Assembly: GCA_951802425.1 (NCBI GenBank)
Contig: OX637796.1
Span: 1,178,001 to 1,242,000, forward strand
DNA from: Clavaria fumosa
Taxonomy: Eukaryota > Basidiomycota > Agaricomycetes > Agaricales > Clavariaceae
DNA: 64,000 bases
Reading direction: 5' to 3'
Shown piece after piece: positions 55,533-64,000 of the stretch (position 1 is its first letter; each line of letters starts with the position of its first letter). The position numbers and the translations under genes were made by a program. The notes beneath the pieces were generated by a model, which did not search any database, was not told where the DNA came from, and was given only the letters and a program-made list of their open reading frames with translations.

Positions 55533-56377
55533 ATGTCGAGCGCAGCTCAAGCTCAAGCGCCCGAGAACCAAGCTATCCTGGGGCTGAGCGCGGACTTGGA
55601 GCAGCACCCTGATCTTCTCATCGAGATAACTCAGCTCCTCGGGATAAAGGATGTCAATTTCCTGAGGTAACGAGCTTTCTATGGCCCCGAATCGAGGAGG
55701 GTACGAATGCAGCGATGTTATTATAGCTATTCCTCTGCCTTGATTCGCCTATCTGCTGAGAGACTCTCCCTTCGGCGGCGTTTGTTGAAGTTGAAAGAAG
55801 TGGAACGGCAATTACAAGCTCATCTTGATTCCGCAAGACATGAAGAGCTTTTGGTCAACCGGTATGTACTTCGCACCTATGCGTCGTGTAACAGGCATTG
55901 CCAACGTCTGCACTTCAATAGGTGGATAGAAGATTACCGGACCCGTCTCGAGGATGAAGAAGCAATCGCATTTAGTCTGAGTCGAGATCGTCAATCTCTC
56001 CACGGGGGTGCAAACGAGTCCCGAGGAGAAGGGAAAGAAAGCATGGTAAATTCATGCTTCGCATTACGTACTGGGTGCTGCTCAACATCTAAAGGAGACG
56101 AGCCCTATGGTCAGCATTACAGATGTCATTGCACAACAAGATCAATTAGAGGAGATTCGCCGGAACATCAAATTGAAAAAGGCAAAGCTGAAGGCGTTCC
56201 AGGGCATACCGCCTGTGCGTTTGTTCTAGTATGTATCGTGCTGTTCATGTTCCTGAGTCCTGCCTTGAGAACCTCGAGCTGGCACGCGCTGAGCTGCTGA
56301 AGCTCCGCCAGAGGCATACTGAGCTCGTTCAGTTACGCGAGGATCTGTTGGCCAAAATGGTAGACGGCGTAGCTTGA
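55533..56377 (+). CDS. small coiled-coil protein (possibly HAUS1/augmin-like)
   Basis: ATG at 55533 gives MSSAAQAQAPENQAILGLSA; an in-frame ATG at 55467 is an alternative. A short helical domain with ADLEQHPDLLIEITQLLGIK follows. Successive exons then form long coiled-coil helices: RLSLRRRLLKLKEVERQLQA, RTRLEDEEAIAFSLSRDRQS, DQLEEIRRNIKLKKAKLKAF with QGIPP, and a last exon LARAELLKLRQRHTELVQLR ending MVDGVA (stop at 56377). About six exons, roughly 220 residues. Size and layout fit a HAUS1-type subunit of the microtubule-branching augmin complex, but that assignment is a weak inference. No transmembrane segment. Confidence 0.6.
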
Positions 56378-56631
56378 CTGTTGTTGGACAGAGGTCGCTA
56401 AATGCCTTACGCGTCTGCCTCCTCATCGTTAAGCACCGTAGATGGATGAAATCGCGTGATACCAGACGAGATGTCACATGACTTCGGACGCGTTTTGGGA
56501 CGCGCCGAGTTTCTCAGAGTCGCAACATTCGCATCTCTTTCTTGTACCAACAGCATCTTGACATGGAGCAGGGGAAAAGCGCGTGGCTCTGCGTTACCCT
56601 TCATTTTAGCCTAAACTGACAGTTTCTATAG

Positions 56632-59600
56632 CGACCAAGCATTTCGAGAACCAGCCCGGAGTCATACCTCTGTACTCCTTGAACCAGCAGCGGCCATCAT
56701 TGGCTTTGCAGAATCTGAACCTTCCCACTGCAAATCGACCACTGAAACACACATTTTTGCAGTCGACGACTCCAACTCGGCGCCCTCCCCGTCCTCCAGA
56801 GATAGAAGACAATATCCTGTCAGCACCGTTGCCTCTGGCCCCTCGCCATGCGCTCAGAGCTGCCGACTCCCTCACTCAGCTCGACACAGGTGCCCATGGG
56901 CTGCACGTAAAAACGAATTTCCCTCCTTTTCACTCGCATATATCGACTTCCTCGGAATTTTCTCCTACCACTACGCCCGACAAACTCGTCACACCCAGGC
57001 TTTCTCCAAGGCTGCAGGGTGGGTAAATTTATCCATGTGATGACTGGTAGATAGCTGATATATATGAAGATATTGAATCCAGCCCTTCTGCGCCGCGCTC
57101 GAATGGAGAAGACTTCTGCCTGGTCAGGCGCCCACAGTCCCTTCTTGCATCTCATGAAGAAATACCCCCTCGACCAACTGCGGTAATGGATGTAGCCACG
57201 GCCGGAGCGCCCTCCCAGCAGATTTCTGGTTTTGATTACAAGCTTATGAAAATGATGGCTGAAGACATGGAGGGTCTTCGCCAGAAGTGCGGAGAAGAGG
57301 TGCGGCAGAGGTATGCGGAGCAGGTTCGTGCAAACCTAGAGTCTCTCAAAGATGTATCGATGCTCATCTCCGTAGCGCCAAGAAATCGACGCCCTTAAGA
57401 TTGAGTTAAGTAAGTCGAATGCTGCGAGGGCGGATCTTACCAAACGGCTGGATCTCGCGAAGGCCTCAAGCAAGAGAATCCTCGACGCCGGCCACAAAAG
57501 GTACCAACATCCAATTCTTGCCAGCCCTTCATATTCTCATTTAGTTCTCAACAGCCTAGACGAACTCAATGCGTCGTTTAAATCACTTCAGAACCAATCT
57601 AAAGAGTCTTTTGCCTCCATTGCAAATCTTCGCCTCCAATTTTCGGACCTCAGGACGGTCCGTGACTCGCTTGTTGAACAACTCGAGAGTATGCAGTCAG
57701 CTTTACACTCTAAGCCTCGGTTCCTCAATTTGTTTTTCTTGCGCAGAAATTCAGTCTATTATCCAAGCTCAGAATGTAGACGTCGAAGGCAGTAACACGA
57801 AGGCCTTATTTCAGGATCTCCGACAGGCATACTTTGGGGGTAAATATTACCATCATGGAGTTGGATTATTGTTTGAATCTCCCTCGTATCCTCCAGCTCA
57901 AGAAGTTTCTGCATTACTCCGGGAGAAATTGGAAAACTCGCTCGGTGATCTCGCTGAAGCGAAGCAGCGTATTCACGAGTTGGAGGCGAAACACCTCATG
58001 GAATCAAACACCGAACGACGCACCGCTCAAGCGATCTCCGATTGCAGTACGAATGCGTATCATCTCACCCGACACTTCATTGATGTATCGCCCCAGCCGA
58101 GCAACTATCGCGACTGACTGGTGCATTGGCGGCTCAGCAAAAGGATTCCCTAGATGTGCTCATCAAGACATCCGACTTGGAAACGCAGCTGCAGCACGCC
58201 AACAACCAGTAATCATCCGTGTGGGTTGCTTCTCTGGTACACATTCTAATTCTGCGTGATAGGATTTCCGAGCTGGAAATCCAGCTGAGCGACCGTGACA
58301 CAAAGTTAGCAACGGTCACAGATGTTCGCCAGAGGTCAACCTATCCCGCTTTTCAATTTCGAATTCCTTTGACATGGAAGAATAATGCAGCAACGCAGAA
58401 TTACGGATAAAAATGGAAGAGACAAGGTCTCTACTTGCTGTTACAGAGCGAGGCCGGGGAGAGTTCGTCTCAGCTTATCCTTTCTAGTTTTACACCTCGC
58501 AAACCTTCTACCCAGTCTGCTCGCGAGAATTAATGAACAAGAGAAAAGCATACGCTCCTTGGTAGCTCTCAACGCAGAGCTCGACGCAAAGTGAGTTCGG
58601 TGTGCAAGAGCCGTTGAAAGGCACTTCTGACGTCATTCTAGATCATTTGAGAACGAAGTGAGGTCGGTGCGCGAGGAACTCCAAGCAGCTCACACAGATG
58701 CGGCGATTGAGGCAGCTCGAGAGATCGCTACCCTAAAAGAGCAGATTTCTGTATGCAATCAACTTTATCGTTGCAGACAGCAATCATTCTCATCTTCGTC
58801 TAGGCCATAGAGGCTCGTGCACGAGATCATGCCGTGGTTAGGCAAACCTGTGAAGTTTTAACCTGTGAGGTTGCGGTTCTCCGCGAACAGAAGAAGGTAA
58901 TGAGGCTCCTCTATTGATTATGCCCTGACTCATTGGCTGGAGATTTGGGAAGCTGGCGCAGCCGCAGAGGCTGAAGCGAAGGGCCTCTGTCGTGAACTTC
59001 GCCACGAGATCGCCGAACTCCTCAGCCAGCAAAAGGTAACCTTAAGCTGGCTACATGCCTTATATACTCATTTGCTTCATAGTCTGAGGAAACGAAGATG
59101 AAGGATATTACCGCTGAATTACGCGACAAGGAAATAGCGTTTGCAGAACAGAGAAAGGCAAGCCATTTCTCGCGTCATAACATTTCTAACCCGCTGTAGA
59201 ATTTGGACGCCTGCGTCTGCGAGAATGCCAGTATTCAAGACGACTGCCGGAAGCTGCGTGTTGAGGTTGCTGCTCTTGAAGAGCAGAAAAGGGTAACCGA
59301 AGCTTGGCATTGTGTCTCCGCTGGTTCATCAGTATCTCACGGCAGATGTTGCTCGAGCGAATATGTGATAATGAAGATCTCAAGGTATGCTAAGGTCCAG
59401 CGTGCAAGCTTAACTAAGATTCGTGCTTGTCAGACCCGCTTAAATGGTGTAATAGCGCTCCAAGAGCAAAATCTAGCATCGATACTCAAGGCGATACAGG
59501 AAGTCCTAGCTCGCGAATTTCACGCACTCAAGTCAACAACACACAAAACGGCCCCTTCTGATCCCCAAGAAACGATTCTCCCACAGATGCGTCAAATGTT

Positions 59601-60766
59601 TCAGACACTGCAAGATGTTCTGGTCTGCGAACTTCAAGCGCTTAATTCAATGTCGCACGAAGCGGAACTTTCTGGCCCTCAGGAAACAGTCCTTGCCCAG
59701 ATGCATCAGATAGAACAATTGTCAAGAGAAAACGAAGATCTCGCAACCAAAGCCGCAAACATCAATTCCCGCTATCAATCTGGCAACTTGGTCTCGTCTT
59801 TGCAGTTTCTCCATACCCTTTAATCTCAACCTTCCACAGACAGAGCCCGAGAAGGTGTTCGTGCAGTCAATTATGCATGCGACAAAAGAAGTCTTCGAAG
59901 TAGATATGGTTAAGGCGAAAAACGAGTTACGGCGAGTATGTTCGTTTCATAGCATCATAAAACTACAGCATCCTAGCTCTTCACGCAGAAGGAAAATTTG
60001 ATCAAACTGCAAGAAGGGAGGATTGCCTCCTTGGAAACGAGCTTGGCGATGCAAGTGCACCGCAAAGTAGAGGTACGCGAACGCGCGGTTATGCTGACCT
60101 GCTAACACTTCGTAGGCTAACGCTGAAGCTGCCTCCGGAGACATAACGGATTCGATACTTGATATCCCTCGACTGATGGCTTGTTCATCGCCACCTCAAG
60201 GAGACGCCACCACAAGAAAGACGGTAAAATTGGACATCATCGTCTTTATGTTGCAACGCTTACGAGATGACTATTTAGAACGATACTAACCGCAATTTAT
60301 TCGAAGAATCAAGTGCCACGGATTCGTCATTCCCCACTCCAGTCATTCCTAGTTCATATCGTGAGTATCCAAAGTTTTTACTTTTACAAAGACAACGCAG
60401 TACCGGTAGTAGAAGATCTGCCCCACGTGCAAGAACACGAACGTATGAATATTACTGGGCACGGCCAGAATAATATCAAGACGTACGCCGAGACCGAGGG
60501 CGGCCTTGGTAAAAGGGAGCGTGTCTCTTCACCCGATGACAGCGAAAGTGTAGAAAAGTTGCCAAGACGCTCCGTAAGTGTTATTCTAAATTTTACATGA
60601 GATTCCCTGGATTGCAAGGCAGCGATCTATGAAACAGAAGGAAGTAGCGACATTGCAACATATCCGACAGGTGTGTTTAACCGCCCAATTTTCCTGTCAC
60701 CCATTCAGGCGCCGTTGCTAGGCCCCTGTGCAGGTGGCGAAGATTAAAGCACGGAAACGTAGGTAG
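56632..60766 (+). CDS. long coiled-coil protein, unrecognised (structural or kinetochore-like)
   Basis: Many small exons (about 20) encode an almost continuous coiled coil after a disordered, Pro/Ser-rich N-terminus (NQQRPSLALQNLNLPTANRP; TRRPPRPPEIEDN). The first secure exon begins after the acceptor at 56631; a short upstream exon with the start codon was not found. Coil segments in order: DYKLMKMMAEDMEGLRQKCG, RADLTKRLDLAKASSKRILD, LRTVRDSLVEQLES, EKLENSLGDLAEAKQRIHEL, NEQEKSIRSLVALNAELDAK, TDAAIEAAREIATLKEQIS, KGLCRELRHEIAELLSQQK and KDITAELRDKEIAFAEQRK. A repeated motif near 59560-59700 (SDPQETILPQMRQM; SGPQETVLAQMHQI) shows internal duplication. A nuclear-type tail follows (EGGLGKRERVSSPDDSE) and a basic end KIKARKRR (stop at 60766). 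Function unknown; a spindle or kinetochore scaffold is a guess from the architecture only. Confidence 0.65.
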
Positions 60767-61223
60767 TCAACAAACTCGCCATTCGACAACGCTTGCGAAC
60801 GAACGCTCTATACTATTACTACATGCGATTACTCTACTCTATGCGAGGTTTTGTTGGCAGTCTAGGTGTACGAGCTTTGGAGAACTACGTTGCTGCAGTA
60901 TTGCTGTAGAAATGGGTTGTAGAAATGTGTTCCTTACTTAGACTGGAAGGTGTTGCAAAACAAACTCAAATACTGGCCGGTAACGGACGCGCCTCAACAA
61001 AAGTTTGAATCCGGGGCCATTAACGCGAGGCCATTCGCTGCTCCGCATCCCGTCGCTGGCCTCAACATTCTGCATGTCACCACAGTGTAGTGATTTACCT
61101 CGTGTCTGACTCCGCCGGTGTCTGCCAGAGCGTAAGTCTATTCCTCTTCTTCGTCACGTCCACCAATTCTGGAGCGACGTTGCTCAGCATCACGCCGGCG
61201 GGGACCATTGCACGACGAATGAA

Positions 61224-63413
61224 ATGATCCACAACCAAACGAGACTTAAATACCAGATGCTTCTATCTTACATACGGAAGTCTCCAACATTACTTGCCTA
61301 TATTCTCAATCCCAAGAAGGTTCGCAATTTTGCGGAGCAACTTGCTTATGTTGGGGACCAACGCCAGGCATACCACTTCCTAGTCTTAGCCCACAGGCTC
61401 GGGTGCAGAATGGCTTCAGAAGCATTTGAAGGTGTTGCTTTTCACATGGCGAAGGCAAATCGCTGGTCTCCGTTACTATCCGTGGTTACTCTTGCGAAGC
61501 ATCATACAGGTAAAAGCACTCTAAGACTCTTGAACTGGCGCACGCGTGCCCTAATAGAGACATCGCAATTTTCACTTCTGGACGACGCGCTCGACTTCTT
61601 CAGGCGAGAAAACATAGAACCAAATAGACGGACATTCCACCTCATCATTGCTGGACATCTCCAAAACCGGAACTTGCGCGAGGCGAGGACAATTATGCGC
61701 AAGATGGAGGAAGCAGGTTTCCAGATCGATTCGTCTACTCACGGCACCGTTGTCTCCGCCACTCGATCGCTTGGTTCTGATGCGAATGTCCAAGCTCAAG
61801 CGCATGCAGCCCTCAGGAACGCTGGGAGTCCAACAACGACCGTCATCCTCAACAACCTGATACGTCTCCGTCTGGATGATAAAGATATACCCGGGGCGTC
61901 ACGACTACTCTCCCTCTTTGACCGATCGCCGTCGCTGGACTCGCGAGAACAGTCCGGAGTAAATTCTCCATCGAACCACTCTTCCCCAGCCTTCCCCGAA
62001 GAGACCACTCGCGCGGTCCCCAATGCTGCCACTTTTGCGATGCTCATTAATCACATGGCTCAGCAAAGGGATCTTCCTGGAGCCATGCGAATATTATCAA
62101 AAATGAAAGCAACAGAAGTTTCGCCCAACTCAGCAACTGTTGCCGCTCTTATTCGCGCGTTCTTTGCGGCAGGCGACCAGAGCAGTGCCGTTGCTTGCGT
62201 AAAGTCTTTGTGCAATAGTCGTCAGATCCCTTCATACCTTTTTAATGGCCTGGCTAGACCATCATCTATTTCAACTACCATGACCCCATTTCCGATACAA
62301 ATTAAACCGGATACCACAATTTTTAATGCCCTTCTGGAAGGCATCCTAGACTCTCGTGGGTTGCCGTCTGGTACGAGGGTGCTCAAAATCATGGCTGCAG
62401 GCAAGGTTCGGCCTGACAGTCGCACCGTTGAAATCATCTTGGCATCCTTTGAGAGGGCAAAACGTTTATCGCCTGTCACTCTTGCACGCTTGCTAAGGTC
62501 TCTCTTAACTCCATCAATTCCTCCACACCTACGACACCTAAATATCATCCTCAAGTCCTTTCTGCAACGAGAGAAGATTTCAGTGCTTCACACACGCGCA
62601 CAAGAAGAGACGAAACAACCTCCGTCACGCCGCCCTTTCATTGCCAACTTCCCTCGCGGCAGTTACCGCGCGACTCCTGATCCCCTCGATCCCGCCGGTG
62701 GCATTCACTTCAACTGTTCTCGACTCCGCGCTCTCCTTCAACCGATTATCAAATCCTTGGCTTCCCGCAATGTTAGGGCCGACCGGGCCACCCTTGCGAT
62801 GCGCATCAGACATGAAGCTACTGTCATGGCGGATTTACGGACTGCACGCGACGTTTTCCGGCATATGGTGGCTCGCGGCATGCACCCGAACAAGTACCAC
62901 TTCACCGCGCTGATGGAAGGCTACGCACGTACAGGAAATTTGGACATGGCCAAAGAAGTCATGCAGAAATCGATACGCGATGGGGCGAAGCCAAACGCTG
63001 TGATGTTCACCATACTGATTGCAGGTTTTGCAAGGTGGGGCCATCCTGCTGCCGCCCTGCAGACATTTCGAGACATGGTGGCTTCTGGAGTCTCACCCGA
63101 TATTCCGTCAATAAATGCAGTGATAATGGGTTACGTACTAGCTGGAGACTGGAAAACGGCGAAATTTGCCGTAATGACCCTCTGGCCGTTAACCCGACGT
63201 CCCTTTCCTCCGGAATTAAGGGGCGCCTCCGTGGGCCAAACGGTGCGTAGGATGATGAAGAAGCTACGGGAACCCCGTCGAGGGAAGCCTCTGCGTCTGA
63301 ACATCGAGCGGCGAGAGTCGCTATTAGGCGCATTAAAGTGTTTGCACCAAGTTTGGAAGGAGGTGCGATACCCGGAACCGCGGAGGAGAATCAAGGCCTT
63401 CCAGCGTCCATAG
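61224..63413 (+). CDS. pentatricopeptide-repeat (PPR) protein, probably mitochondrial
   Basis: A single open reading of 729 codons, probably intronless or with an unplaced 5' exon. Predicted organellar RNA-binding protein. PPR-type helical pairs recur: RTFHLIIAGHLQNRNLREAR with MRKMEEAGFQI; TVILNNLIRLRLDDKDIPGA; ATFAMLINHMAQQRDLPGAM with ILSKMKATEVSPN; TIFNALLEGILDSRGLPSGT with KVRPDSRT; YHFTALMEGYARTGNLDMAK; VMFTILIAGFARWGHPAAAL with MVASGVSPD; and INAVIMGYVLAGDWKTAKFA. The C-terminal tail is basic (RGKPLRLNIERRE). The N-terminus (MIHNQTRLKYQMLLSYIRKS) lacks a clear presequence, so an earlier exon near 61120-61200 may supply one. Spacing to the preceding gene is about 460 bp. Confidence 0.85.
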   Translation: MIHNQTRLKYQMLLSYIRKSPTLLAYILNPKKVRNFAEQLAYVGDQRQAYHFLVLAHRLGCRMASEAFEGVAFHMAKANRWSPLLSVVTLAKHHTGKSTLRLLNWRTRALIETSQFSLLDDALDFFRRENIEPNRRTFHLIIAGHLQNRNLREARTIMRKMEEAGFQIDSSTHGTVVSATRSLGSDANVQAQAHAALRNAGSPTTTVILNNLIRLRLDDKDIPGASRLLSLFDRSPSLDSREQSGVNSPSNHSSPAFPEETTRAVPNAATFAMLINHMAQQRDLPGAMRILSKMKATEVSPNSATVAALIRAFFAAGDQSSAVACVKSLCNSRQIPSYLFNGLARPSSISTTMTPFPIQIKPDTTIFNALLEGILDSRGLPSGTRVLKIMAAGKVRPDSRTVEIILASFERAKRLSPVTLARLLRSLLTPSIPPHLRHLNIILKSFLQREKISVLHTRAQEETKQPPSRRPFIANFPRGSYRATPDPLDPAGGIHFNCSRLRALLQPIIKSLASRNVRADRATLAMRIRHEATVMADLRTARDVFRHMVARGMHPNKYHFTALMEGYARTGNLDMAKEVMQKSIRDGAKPNAVMFTILIAGFARWGHPAAALQTFRDMVASGVSPDIPSINAVIMGYVLAGDWKTAKFAVMTLWPLTRRPFPPELRGASVGQTVRRMMKKLREPRRGKPLRLNIERRESLLGALKCLHQVWKEVRYPEPRRRIKAFQRP

Positions 63414-63514
63414 TCTCGCTTAACGCCCGACGCTGGAGACTGCGTAGCGTGTGGCGCCGCTATGTCCTTCACACTCTCGCCGTGCTCGAGGAGGCGTCCA
63501 GGTGCGGTTCATTT

Positions 63515-64000
63515 TTAAAATACGGAATTCGGTTGATGCAAAATGGCTTTATACAATGTACAGTACTCGTCGACATGCATTAGACAAGTCTCGCATCTCC
63601 TAAAAGGTAATACGGGCACCAACTTGCTTTCCGATTGCCTCATGGAGCAAACCACCAGCGGTGTGTATAGTAGTCGTGTGCGTTTGCAGAATCGGCAAAT
63701 TTCGATCGGCATTCCGCTATAGTCAATCGTGAAATCGCAATTATCTGGTACATTATATCCGATGAGGCCCTGCGTAATCCCTCCTTGTCCAAGTGCGATA
63801 GGAATTGTGGTTTCCTCGTGGTGGGACGACGAATGGTATGCGTGTGTGCTTTGATTTGCTGTCAGATTACATGCTACTCTTCAATAGCGACCATCGTGAG
63901 GTTCGGACATTTCCTGGCCGGCGGACGGATAGCCATCAACCACCCAAGAGGGCGTGGGGTCGGGAGTTCTTGGGCTGCTGCCCGCGCCTCGAAGTCGATT
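63515..64000 (-). CDS. unrecognised protein, C-terminal part, cut by the window edge
   Basis: Two exons on the minus strand. The edge exon reads SPRTPDPTPSWVVDGYPSAG and QEMSEPHDG. After an intron of about 60 bp, the reading NQSTHAYHSSSHHEETTIPI, LGQGGITQGLIGYNVPDN, DFTIDYSGMPIEICRFCKRT continues to a stop at 63515. A single CRFC motif is present. No family recognised; the Pro/Ser-rich start looks disordered. Confidence 0.45.

Noticed and set aside
1..64000. CRISPR arrays, rRNA, prokaryotic operons, biosynthetic gene cluster
   Set aside because: No regularly spaced repeats, no rRNA sequence and no core biosynthetic enzymes were seen. The introns and gene families are fungal.

Overview
This is a fungal nuclear chromosome segment, most likely from a mushroom-forming basidiomycete (Agaricomycetes). 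Genes are broken by many short (about 50-70 bp) GT-AG introns, and coding exons are GC-rich. The recognisable proteins are eukaryotic and typically fungal: a DUF6533 membrane pair, Chs7, mitochondrial phosphatidylserine decarboxylase, a G-alpha subunit, Utp18, a Spo22/Zip4-type meiosis protein and a Pcl-type cyclin. No rRNA, tRNA, CRISPR or prokaryotic gene was found. CDS coordinates run from start codon to stop codon and include introns; exon details were inferred by eye.

Layout. 0.3-2.7 kb: a hAT-type transposon with a perfect 8-bp target duplication, a leftover 3' end of its transposase, and a foreign-looking ORF as cargo. 3.8-6.9 kb: two DUF6533 genes, tail to tail. 7.8-11.95 kb: a 2-kb tandem duplication, each copy with a short-chain dehydrogenase; copy 2 appears to have lost catalytic and splice features. 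12.1-13.4 kb: ChaC-type gamma-glutamylcyclotransferase. 13.4-18.6 kb: two tandem CNNM/Mam3-type genes, the upstream one with a CACGTG-rich promoter. 18.8-20.8 kb: PSD1. 22.3-24.1 kb: G-alpha. 24.5-26.5 kb: UTP18. 26.7-31.4 kb: SPO22/ZIP4-like, followed by a decayed partial copy to 33.6 kb. 33.7-39.7 kb: about 6 kb without a supportable gene. 39.8-42.9 kb: a GC-rich, homopeptide-rich cyclin. 43-49 kb: mostly non-coding, with tandem repeats, a PIF/Harbinger-like MITE, and a decayed copy of the ADAL-CHS7 locus. 49.2-49.8 kb: a small Cys-motif protein. 50.4-53.5 kb: divergent adenosine-deaminase-like gene and CHS7. 53.7-63.4 kb: GPALPP/DUF3752 protein, two coiled-coil proteins and a PPR protein. 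The right edge cuts an unrecognised minus-strand gene.

The genes serve unrelated functions: membrane lipid synthesis, glutathione turnover, metal transport, signalling, ribosome biogenesis, meiosis, cell cycle, nucleotide salvage, chitin synthase trafficking and mitochondrial RNA handling. There is no evidence for a biosynthetic cluster. The most striking property is repeated local duplication with decay: at least five independent events (DUF6533, SDR, CNNM, SPO22, ADAL-CHS7) in 64 kb. The most unusual single object is the hAT element with non-transposase cargo.
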